Assembly: GCA_044433115.1 (NCBI GenBank)
Contig: JAWXTY010000039.1
Span: forward strand, 1 to 9,744
Direction: 5' to 3'
From: CAKUIA01 sp044433115
GTDB taxonomy: Bacteria > Verrucomicrobiota > Verrucomicrobiia > Opitutales > Intestinicryptomonadaceae
DNA: 9,744 bases
A model generated the notes under the pieces. That model searched no databases and had not been told where the DNA came from. It saw nothing but the letters and a program-made list of their open reading frames with translations. The position numbers were made by a program, and so were the translations under genes. Each line of letters starts with the position of its first letter. Position 1 is the stretch's first letter. This document shows, in pieces, positions 1 to 6,361 of this stretch.

Positions 1-113
1 TCTTTCGACATATCCTCAATAGCCTTCGCAACATTCTCTACATTATAATCTTGTGCAAACGCCATTGCAGCAAAACAAAACATAGCAATACCTGTAATAA
101 AACTTTTTTTCAT
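1..113 (-). CDS. 5' end of a second copy of the haem/FGE-like periplasmic protein (partial)
   Basis: Thirty-seven complete codons are visible, starting at the ATG at 111-113; the gene runs off the left edge. The visible part is a Sec signal peptide (MKK, a hydrophobic core, then AFA before QD, so cleavage is likely after residue 20) and the first mature residues. All of 1-120 is base-for-base identical to 3621-3740, the start of the complete 1,075-residue gene upstream. It is therefore a tandem paralogue or duplicated copy, transcribed in the same direction, although only the shared N-terminus can be seen. Identity stops 7 bp upstream of the ATG, after which the two promoter regions differ apart from a shared TTGACA. 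Whether the rest of the protein matches, or the copy is broken, cannot be told from this window. Confidence 0.8.
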   Translation of the reverse strand, partial: MKKSFITGIAMFCFAAMAFAQDYNVENVAKAIEDMSK

Positions 114-124
114 AATCAATACAC

Positions 125-152
125 ATTTTGAATATTTTTCAAATTATGTCAA
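125..152 (-). promoter_or_regulatory. Putative sigma-70-type promoter of the truncated paralogue
   Basis: On the minus strand there is a perfect -35 box TTGACA (147-152), then 16 bp, then CAAAAT (125-130, four of six matches to TATAAT). The -35 box starts 34 bp upstream of the ATG. The same TTGACA lies 35 bp upstream of the sister gene although the intervening sequence has diverged, which supports a real element. Confidence 0.45.
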
Positions 153-196
153 CAAGTTTTTTACAAATAGATATAAAGAAAAAGACCCCCCATAAG

Positions 197-446
197 AGAG
201 TCTCAGCCAAATCGCAATGTCAACCAAAAATTTGCAACGCAAAATTTTTGTAGGGGCGTTAGATTGCCCTTCAGGCGAGTATTTGCTTTTGTTTAGGGGT
301 CGAAGCGTATTTATATACCTAAGAGTCTCAGCCAAATCGCAATGTCTGCCAAAAATTTGCAACGCAAAATTTTTGTAGGGGCGTTAGATTGCCCTTCAGA
401 CGAGTATTTGGAAATTTTTGAGGGTCGCAGCGTACTTATGTACGTA
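197..446. repeat. 125-bp direct tandem repeat, two full copies plus a short third start
   Basis: Copy A is 197-321 and copy B is 322-446. They are the same length without gaps and differ at about 14 of 125 positions by my count. A third start (AGAGTCTCA) follows at 447, again at a 125-bp period, and then leads into an inverted-repeat arm instead. Each copy holds an imperfect palindrome (CAAAAATTTGC, a short loop, GCAAAATTTTTG) and the end motif TGTAGGGGCG (249-258 and 374-383). The differences cluster in the sequence that forms hairpin arms. The copies fill most of the 392-bp non-coding stretch between the two paralogues; 153-196 shows nothing I recognise. Confidence 0.85.
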
Positions 447-500
447 AGAGTCTCAAAAATTTCCAAAACGGAGTATCAAGGGCAATATAACGCCCCTACA
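374..500. repeat. 127-bp MITE-like long inverted repeat with TGTAGGGGCG / CGCCCCTACA ends
   Basis: The arms 374-422 and 452-500 are both 49 nt and match at 41 of 49 positions without gaps. The inner 16 bp (TTTGGAAATTTTTGAG and its complement) and the outer 13 bp match perfectly. The 29-nt centre holds a further hairpin, CGTAC-TTAT-GTACG. Terminal inverted repeats, small size and no coding capacity fit a miniature inverted-repeat element or a large REP-like palindrome. No target-site duplication is evident. The right end lies 5 bp from the stop codon of the 1,075-residue gene (506-508), so in the transcript it would be a strong 3' hairpin that could stabilise mRNA or end transcription. There is no clear U-tract, so a classical intrinsic terminator is less likely. 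Confidence 0.75.
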
Positions 501-505
501 CGCCG

Positions 506-3500
506 CTATTCGATTATGACGCGAAAACCTACGTTGTACACTCGTTGCCAAGGCGAGTATGGTCTACGCAAAGTTACTTTGCCGAAAGATGGTCTGTCTG
601 CCCAAGAGCCACCACGAGCTACCACTTTATCTTCAACAACTTTGCCTCCTATAGTTTCTGTGTATTGACTTCTAGTCCATTCTGCGACATTGCCTCCCAT
701 ATCGTATAGACCAAAGCCATTTGGCTTTAAGAAGTCGATTTGGTCTTGAGGTTTTGTAGAATATTCTATATCGCCTGCGTCTAAGAACTTGTATTTAACT
801 ATGATTTTTTTGTTTTCAAAGTCCTTATAGCAAGGTACTAATTGCTTATCGTCATAGCGAATATCTGCAGGAACATAGAAGTAGAATGGCGAAGAGTTAT
901 CTTTAAATTTCGCTGACTCTTCTCTTGGTTGAGGGTCTACACCTATTACAGCAAACTTAGTAGATTGCTTGTCTGCAAAGTTCTCATAAGGAGAGAAATC
1001 CGTGTCGACGTCGCCATACCAGAAATCAGTGTTTGTGCCTGCACGGGCAGCCCATTCCCACTGTTCTTCTGTAGGGAGAGTAACCTTTTTATTCAATTTC
1101 TTAGACAACCATTGGCAGAACTCCATTGCTTCGTTGTAGCTAATTCTAATTACAGGCATATTAGCACCATTTGCAGGATAACCAGGGTTGATGTGGTCTT
1201 TCCAGTGTCTATCTAAGAAACCTGAATTATGCTTTGAATTAAATTCTGCATAAAGAGCATTAGTGATTTCAAACTTAGCCATAAAGAAAGACTTAACTTG
1301 AGTAAGCTTTGCAGGACCTTCGTCGTAGAATGAGTTATTTGTACCTTGTATATACTTACCTGCTGGTATTTCAACAAATTCGAGTTTGTGTCCTTCAACA
1401 GTTACGCTAACAGACTTGCCTTCCTTTGCCTTAAATGGAAAACCTGAGACCTTAGGCTCTTTAGCCTTTTCGTGAGTTAATTCCTTGCCACGCTTGTTGA
1501 ACTTAATACGCCCTGCTTGGCTATAAGCTTTGTCGTTTTGCTCATAGTCAAAATCGTCTCTATTTGCATATTTTTTCAAGAAGAAAGCACGTTTTTCCTC
1601 TTGAATACGCTTAGAGCTAAAAGGTTCAGATAAAGTGCCACTAAATGGTACATTCAAGTCTATCCAAGTGTACAATACTTTCTTAGAGTCATCGTCCATA
1701 TTAACTCCCTTATGCCCCTTTTCCAAGATTTGGATTAGCTCAGAAGTGCTAACGTGAAACTCTAGTGGGCTTAGGATATTTTGATTACTTTCAGGACCTG
1801 GGCGACGCACGTAAGGGTGTAAGGCAAGGTATGAATTACTGTAGCTTTTACCCTTCCAAGGTACATTTTCATTCTTAAAATTAGGTATTTCCTTTTTAGA
1901 GCCATTATGACATTCTACGCAATATGCGTCTAAAATTGGTTGCACTTCCCTATTAAAAGAGAAGCCTCGAGGTTTTCCCAAAAATTCTTTTACATTTTGA
2001 GGAGGCTTTCTGCCTGCCATTGCTACAGAACCAACTGGAGCTGTATTAGATGGCTCGTGGCAGCCTACACAACTTAGCGTTTCACCAGGGCGAAGAGTCA
2101 ACCAGCTTCTAAATAGAGCAAGGGCTTTGCCGTCTTTGTCGAGAGGTTGCAAAGAATATGGTCTGTTTGCTGGCAACTTAAACATAGCAGAGCCATCGGC
2201 TTCTACATCAACTGTGCCGTGCACACGCTTAACTTCCCAACCAGACTCTAAACCCATAGATTCGTGAGTACCTGAATTTCTGTAATTGTAATTATATTCA
2301 AAAATTCTCAACTTCTTAACAGCTCCCTTTTCGACTCCTTCAAGACCAGGACCTTCGTATATGTTATTTAAAAATACATAGCCAAAGTCTAAATCTTCGT
2401 CAACTTTGTCTGCAATTAGAGGAGGTTTTTCTCTTGGGGCTAAAGGCATAGCCTCCATTATGTCATATTTTTGCTTTTCGCCAGAAGCCAATAGAGTTCT
2501 ATTGTCAAACTTATCAACTAGATATAATGAGAAAAAGTTGTTCTTTTGGTTTTTGTCCTGCAAAGATACTATGATGTAATTTTCAGATAGTGGATAAGGG
2601 TGCAAGAAGTGCAACTTAACTTGCCCTACCAAATTATCTTTCATCTTGGCAACATAAGGTACGCCATAACCTAGATATTGGTGAACTCTGCCCTCGTCTT
2701 CAATAACGCCCTTAGAGATGTCGAATAAATGCAACTCGCCACTACGCTTGACTCCGTGGTGTCCACTAATTATAGCTACAAACTTATTAGAGTCATTAGG
2801 GATTTGTCTTACATAAAAGAGTGAATTAGGCCAATAGCTAGTAGAGCCATAGTGAGACATTTGTCCTGAGCCGTCTGGGTTCATTCTCATTAAAATTCTT
2901 GAGAAATAGTGCGAATTATCTGTATACTCCCACCTTGTATACATTACTCTGCCGTCATTCATAACTGTAGGCGACCACGAGTTTTCTTGGTCGAAACTTA
3001 GTTGGCGTATAGAGTCGTCCCTCTTATTTTCATCATCAGAACGAGGGTCCATTCTATAAAGGTTTGCAACAAAGTCTCTGCCACCTACACAAGGAACAGC
3101 AGCATAACAAGCAGTACTCATATAAATAATTCTGCCATCTTGAAGATAGACGCCATCGTAATTATCTATGTCTTGCCATTTTTCTACAGTCATTAACCTG
3201 TTCTTCTTAGTCTTTACGTCGTATTCATAAATCTGCCAATGATTTTGGGCATTCACTGAAGAATACATAATTTTTGTGCCGTCCCAATCGACATCTACAT
3301 CAGTTATACCCTTTGTAGTTGGCACATATAAAGTTTCTAAGCCTGCATCTAAATTAGTTAAATCTAAGGTGCATAATTCGTCTTTAGGATTTTTGCCCTT
3401 TAGAACTAAAGAAGTATTGCCTTGCCAGTTTGCAGGAAGCCCCTTTGAAGGAAATTCTGGGTCTCTTTTAATGACTACCCAGTCTTTATTTTTCAAAACT

Positions 3501-3733
3501 AGAGGGTTTTGCAATAGGGCTTCTCTTGCAAACTTATTAAATTCAGCTTTTTCTGCCCCTGAAAGATTTCCCTTTTGAAATTTTTTAATCCCCTGTTTAT
3601 ACTTAGCTGGATAGCTCGAGTCTTTCGACATATCCTCAATAGCCTTCGCAACATTCTCTACATTATAATCTTGTGCAAACGCCATTGCAGCAAAACAAAA
3701 CATAGCAATACCTGTAATAAAACTTTTTTTCAT
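506..3733 (-). CDS. Periplasmic diheme cytochrome / beta-propeller protein with C-terminal FGE-like (SUMF1) domain
   Basis: The product has 1,075 residues. Residues 1-20 are a Sec signal peptide (AFA before QD). Residues about 140-430 contain repeated strands of TolB/WD40 type (such as DGTKIMYSS, DGRIIYMST, DGRVMYTRW), read as a beta-propeller. Residues about 430-560 resemble the middle domain of hydrazine synthase alpha subunit and lead into CVGCH (555-559). A second haem c site, CVECH, lies at 605-609 after VQPILDAY. Residues about 784-1075 form an FGE-sulfatase/SUMF1-type domain (FVEIPAGKYIQGT, LPTEEQWEWAARAG, GLYDMGGNVAEW, RGGSW, GFRVI). The two catalytic cysteines of true formylglycine-generating enzymes, which follow RGGS, are replaced by D1046 and G1051, so sulfatase activation is unlikely. 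The domain may bind a ligand or serve as a scaffold. Substrate and redox partner are unknown; hydrazine chemistry is not implied. I chose the ATG at 3733 because the upstream TTG at 3739 adds only two residues before the signal peptide. There is no clear Shine-Dalgarno site. Confidence 0.9.
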   Translation of the reverse strand: MKKSFITGIAMFCFAAMAFAQDYNVENVAKAIEDMSKDSSYPAKYKQGIKKFQKGNLSGAEKAEFNKFAREALLQNPLVLKNKDWVVIKRDPEFPSKGLPANWQGNTSLVLKGKNPKDELCTLDLTNLDAGLETLYVPTTKGITDVDVDWDGTKIMYSSVNAQNHWQIYEYDVKTKKNRLMTVEKWQDIDNYDGVYLQDGRIIYMSTACYAAVPCVGGRDFVANLYRMDPRSDDENKRDDSIRQLSFDQENSWSPTVMNDGRVMYTRWEYTDNSHYFSRILMRMNPDGSGQMSHYGSTSYWPNSLFYVRQIPNDSNKFVAIISGHHGVKRSGELHLFDISKGVIEDEGRVHQYLGYGVPYVAKMKDNLVGQVKLHFLHPYPLSENYIIVSLQDKNQKNNFFSLYLVDKFDNRTLLASGEKQKYDIMEAMPLAPREKPPLIADKVDEDLDFGYVFLNNIYEGPGLEGVEKGAVKKLRIFEYNYNYRNSGTHESMGLESGWEVKRVHGTVDVEADGSAMFKLPANRPYSLQPLDKDGKALALFRSWLTLRPGETLSCVGCHEPSNTAPVGSVAMAGRKPPQNVKEFLGKPRGFSFNREVQPILDAYCVECHNGSKKEIPNFKNENVPWKGKSYSNSYLALHPYVRRPGPESNQNILSPLEFHVSTSELIQILEKGHKGVNMDDDSKKVLYTWIDLNVPFSGTLSEPFSSKRIQEEKRAFFLKKYANRDDFDYEQNDKAYSQAGRIKFNKRGKELTHEKAKEPKVSGFPFKAKEGKSVSVTVEGHKLEFVEIPAGKYIQGTNNSFYDEGPAKLTQVKSFFMAKFEITNALYAEFNSKHNSGFLDRHWKDHINPGYPANGANMPVIRISYNEAMEFCQWLSKKLNKKVTLPTEEQWEWAARAGTNTDFWYGDVDTDFSPYENFADKQSTKFAVIGVDPQPREESAKFKDNSSPFYFYVPADIRYDDKQLVPCYKDFENKKIIVKYKFLDAGDIEYSTKPQDQIDFLKPNGFGLYDMGGNVAEWTRSQYTETIGGKVVEDKVVARGGSWADRPSFGKVTLRRPYSPWQRVYNVGFRVIIE

Positions 3734-3745
3734 AATCAATTAGAG

Positions 3746-3773
3746 AATTTAAAGCTTTCGAGAATTTTGTCAA
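3746..3773 (-). promoter_or_regulatory. Putative sigma-70-type promoter of the haem/FGE-like gene
   Basis: Minus strand: a perfect -35 box TTGACA (3768-3773), a 16-bp spacer, and TAAATT (3746-3751, four of six matches to TATAAT), ending about 12 bp before the ATG. It lies just downstream of the terminator of the TonB receptor gene, so the gene can be transcribed independently of the riboswitch. Confidence 0.5.
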
Positions 3774-3790
3774 CATTCTTTTAGAAAAAC

Positions 3791-3829
3791 AAAAAAAGAC
3801 GCTTTAGAGCAACAAAGCCCCAAAGCGTC
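3791..3829 (-). terminator. Intrinsic terminator after the TonB receptor gene
   Basis: Read on the minus strand, GACGCTTT (complement of 3822-3829) pairs with AAAGCGTC (complement of 3798-3805) across a 16-nt loop, followed directly by seven T residues (complement of 3791-3797). It begins about 25 bp after the stop codon of the receptor gene. The 8-bp stem plus U-tract is the standard form of a rho-independent terminator. Confidence 0.8.
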
Positions 3830-3853
3830 CCAAAACTAACTTTTGAAACTAAA

Positions 3854-5932
3854 TTAGAATGTCAAGTTCACGCCTGCCTTGATAACCCTGCCCATTCCAG
3901 GGTAAAGTGAGTAAGCTGGTAATTCTGAATAAGTATAAGCTGAGCCATAACTTACATAATCTTCGTCAAGGATATTTTCTATACCAAAGTAAAGTGTAGC
4001 GTTCTTTGCCAATTTATACTCTGCAACAAAGCCCCACAAGAAGTAGTCAGGTGAGTCGTCATATTCGTCAAAGTAGTCGCCACTTAGATTTGAGCTACTT
4101 GTATAGCTTAGAGTCATAGCCAATCGCAAGCTCTCTATAGGCTTTACGTAAACTGCAATAGTGTTTGTGAAGTTAGGAACTAAAGGAACGTCGCAACCAT
4201 CGTAAACGCCACTAGCAAATTCTGCCTTCATTACAGTACCCATTAAAGAAGCACCCCAATATTTACTGTCATACGCCAATTGATATTCAAAGCCATATCT
4301 TAAAGTAGGGTCAGCATAATTATCATTCATCCAAGTTTCACCATCATAGTAAACTTCGTCTTCTAGGTACATTAAGAATACATTTGCATTTGCAGTCCAG
4401 TTCTTATCCATATACTTATAGCCAATTTCATAATTTTGTCCATGTTCTGGATCTAAATTAACATTGAATGGGGTTGAAGAATAATAACCTTGATAAGATG
4501 CAATTTCGTCTGTACTTGGGTAGTTATAAACTTGGTCAAATCTGAAGTAAACAGAAGAGTTATCGTCTATCTTATATGTAACACCCACATTTGCTGCCAA
4601 TCCTTGACTGTTCATATCTTCGTCAAAATAATTTGTTCCAGTACAAGAACCTTGAGTAACTGTATACTCATATCTAGCAGCTGCAGTGAAGATGAATTTT
4701 TCAGCTACAGTCATATCGCCTGCGATATAAGGAGCAATAGAGTATCTTTGTATGTTTGCATTGTCGCCATAATCATAAATATAAGAATAATCCCAACTAT
4801 AAGAATCTGCATTTACAGAAGCGTCGATGTCTATATATTCAGCGTCTAAGCCTACAACTACATGAGCTTCGTCTGTGATGTTAAATTTGTATTTTGGAGT
4901 AAAGTTCAAAGACAATTGGTCGTTGTCTGCATAATAATAAGAAGCACCCCAAGATGGCATACTTGAAAAGATATTTCTTGTAGAGGCACTAAAGGCTACT
5001 TCGCCTTCGCCAAAATTTGTATTAGTATTTAGGGCTATAGTATAGATGCCTTCTTCTACTGCATAGTAATCATCTGGGCTATAAGTTGTAGTTGGGCTAT
5101 TGTAAAATTCGTCCCAAGAATATACTGCTCCTGCCATTCCAAATTCAGATTGAGAATAACTAGCTCCTACACGCAAACTCACTGCGTCGCTAATTTGATT
5201 TGTAGCTGAAAAATTATAAGAATTTGTCCACTCATAGGCGTTATCCCTATAGCCATCTGTGTACATTCTGCCTACGTCTGCACTCCAAGACCAATTTTCA
5301 TAAGAACCAGTAACTAAGCCATTTACATTATATGTACCATAGCTACCATAAGATAAATTTGCAGCATATGTATCGTCTGTAGAACCCTTTTTAGTCGTGA
5401 TTTTAATTACACCCGCCATCGCATTATTACCATACATAGCACTTTGAGAACCACGCATAACTTCGATAGAGTCTATATATTCCAATGGGATTTGTTGCCA
5501 ATTTAATGCACCCATATCTGCCCTATTCATTCTTTGTCCATCTATAATAACCAAAACATCATTACTTGAACCTGCAAAGCCACGCATATTTATACTAGCC
5601 ATTGCAGAACCACCTGACCAAGAATTATTGAAAGTTACATTCGCCTTCTTTTGCAATACGTCTGCGATATTTGAAGAGAAAGATTCAGCGATGTCCTTAG
5701 ATGTAATTACTGTTGTATTTACTGGCGTGTCGAGCTGAGCTGTAGGGAAGCGATATGCTGTAACTTGATAATCTTCAAGCGTATCTAAGCCCTCTTCGTC
5801 TAAAACAGCGACTTGTTCTACAGGAATTTCTGTAGACTGATTAGAACTTGCAACAGCAGGTTCTGCGTTTTCTTGAGAGTAAGCACTACTTGCTAATGCC
5901 ACTAATAAAAAACTCAAAAATTTGTTTTTCAT
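3854..5932 (-). CDS. TonB-dependent outer-membrane receptor, probable corrinoid (BtuB-like) transporter
   Basis: The product has 692 residues. A signal peptide ends near residue 19 (AYS before QEN). The TonB-box region is about residues 51-60 (DTLEDYQVTA, close to the DTLVVTA of BtuB). The plug domain is about 65-182, with the typical INMRGF, VLVIIDGQRMN and IEVMRGSQSAMYG...AGVIKITTKKG motifs. The rest is beta-barrel, ending in alternating hydrophobic residues and a C-terminal Phe (AGVNLTF), the outer-membrane insertion signal. It would import its ligand into the periplasm using TonB-ExbBD energy. A cobalamin riboswitch in the leader points to B12 or another corrinoid as the ligand; the protein sequence alone would not settle this. 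The barrel is rich in Tyr, Asp and Asn. At 692 residues it is longer than E. coli BtuB. No periplasmic binding protein or ABC transporter gene is adjacent here. The ATG at 5930-5932 is placed by the signal peptide; only a weak purine-rich stretch precedes it. Confidence 0.92.
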   Translation of the reverse strand: MKNKFLSFLLVALASSAYSQENAEPAVASSNQSTEIPVEQVAVLDEEGLDTLEDYQVTAYRFPTAQLDTPVNTTVITSKDIAESFSSNIADVLQKKANVTFNNSWSGGSAMASINMRGFAGSSNDVLVIIDGQRMNRADMGALNWQQIPLEYIDSIEVMRGSQSAMYGNNAMAGVIKITTKKGSTDDTYAANLSYGSYGTYNVNGLVTGSYENWSWSADVGRMYTDGYRDNAYEWTNSYNFSATNQISDAVSLRVGASYSQSEFGMAGAVYSWDEFYNSPTTTYSPDDYYAVEEGIYTIALNTNTNFGEGEVAFSASTRNIFSSMPSWGASYYYADNDQLSLNFTPKYKFNITDEAHVVVGLDAEYIDIDASVNADSYSWDYSYIYDYGDNANIQRYSIAPYIAGDMTVAEKFIFTAAARYEYTVTQGSCTGTNYFDEDMNSQGLAANVGVTYKIDDNSSVYFRFDQVYNYPSTDEIASYQGYYSSTPFNVNLDPEHGQNYEIGYKYMDKNWTANANVFLMYLEDEVYYDGETWMNDNYADPTLRYGFEYQLAYDSKYWGASLMGTVMKAEFASGVYDGCDVPLVPNFTNTIAVYVKPIESLRLAMTLSYTSSSNLSGDYFDEYDDSPDYFLWGFVAEYKLAKNATLYFGIENILDEDYVSYGSAYTYSELPAYSLYPGMGRVIKAGVNLTF

Positions 5933-5954
5933 TCTTATTTATGTCTTTCTTATA

Positions 5955-5999
5955 GTTGTGTTATGTTAAAAGTTCTCTTAAAGAGAATACTCAACACAA
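5955..5999 (-). other. Nested stem-loop just upstream of the TonB receptor start
   Basis: Outer arms TTGTGTT (5955-5961) and AACACAA (5993-5999) enclose an inner palindrome TTCTCTT-A-AAGAGAA (5973-5987). It ends about 22 bp before the start codon and lacks a U-tract on the transcribed strand. It could affect ribosome access or mRNA stability as part of the riboswitch output. That role is inferred from position only. Confidence 0.35.
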
Positions 6000-6079
6000 A
6001 AAAGACACAGAAATAACGTATAAACCGAAATAAAAAAATACGAATATCCTATACTCTTTTCTCGTGAAAAGTATTAGAT

Positions 6080-6120
6080 AAAAGAACTTAAAAATAGACA
6101 ACTATCCATTTTTAAAGTTC
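6080..6120 (-). terminator. Terminator-like hairpin following the cobalamin aptamer (expression platform)
   Basis: Directly after the aptamer on the minus strand, GAACTT pairs with AAGTTC and AAAAATGGA pairs with TCTATTTTT (one G-U pair and one bulged T), about 15 bp in all, followed by four U residues (complement of 6080-6083). This fits a transcription-terminating output of the riboswitch, although the U-tract is short. A second hairpin (6051-6074, ATAC-TC-TTTTC-TCGT-GAAAA-GTAT on the plus strand) lies a little further downstream and could take part. Confidence 0.5.
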
Positions 6121-6127
6121 CCATATA

Positions 6128-6279
6128 TCAATATAAAACGTCTTCTGGCTCATATCTTAGATTGAATAATCAATCACGACTTTTAACCTTCCCGCAAATG
6201 CAGTGGTTTTTAAAAATCTTCAATATCTACAGCGGCACGACCGCACTTGGTTTTAACAAGTTTCCGTAAATTATATTGA
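6128..6279 (-). promoter_or_regulatory. Cobalamin riboswitch aptamer
   Basis: Reading the minus strand, the conserved parts occur in the right order: a GGAAAC...AAAACC...GCGG segment, GCCGCTGTA (complement of 6228-6236), CCACTG (6201-6206), CGGGAAGG (6187-6194) and the B12-box-like GAGCCAGAAGACG (6139-6151). The ends close as a P1 helix: CAATATAA (complement of 6271-6278) pairs perfectly with TTATATTG (complement of 6129-6136). It lies about 195 bp upstream of the TonB receptor start. In this family cobalamin binding normally lowers expression of the downstream transporter. The B12 box departs from the usual form (GCCAGAAGAC rather than GTCAGGAGAC), but the overall fold is clear. Confidence 0.88.
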
Positions 6280-6326
6280 CTCATCTAGCTATGCAAAACG
6301 CACAGCCTCTCTTAAAGAACAATATT

Positions 6327-6345
6327 AAGCAAAAATAATTTGCTT
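6327..6345. terminator. Weak hairpin after murB
   Basis: AAGCAAA (6327-6333) and TTTGCTT (6339-6345) form a 7-bp stem with a 5-nt loop, 16 bp past the murB stop codon. The minus-strand transcript has no U-tract after it, so it may be only a partial terminator. A TTGACA (minus strand, 6351-6356) sits between it and the murB stop, but I see no good -10 box at normal spacing. Confidence 0.3.
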
Positions 6346-6361
6346 TTCATTGTCAAGCCTT

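Noticed and set aside
197..446. CRISPR-like array
   Set aside because: Repeats are 125 bp and directly adjacent, with no spacers and only two full copies.
342..668. Plus-strand open frame across the 125-bp repeat and the 3' end of the haem/FGE-like gene
   Set aside because: It reads through the non-coding repeats and antisense to a well-supported domain, with no resemblance to a protein family.
2990..3130. Third haem site at the CYAAVPC motif (residues 209-215)
   Set aside because: It is not CxxCH and has no following His. The two cysteines are probably structural and part of the propeller.
506..3733. True hydrazine synthase or active formylglycine-generating enzyme
   Set aside because: The haem region is only distantly similar and no other hydrazine synthase subunit genes are nearby; the SUMF1 domain lacks the catalytic cysteines after RGGS.
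6270..6275. Perfect minus-strand TATAAT as the promoter of the receptor gene
   Set aside because: It lies in the 5' strand of the aptamer P1 helix; starting there would remove part of the riboswitch.
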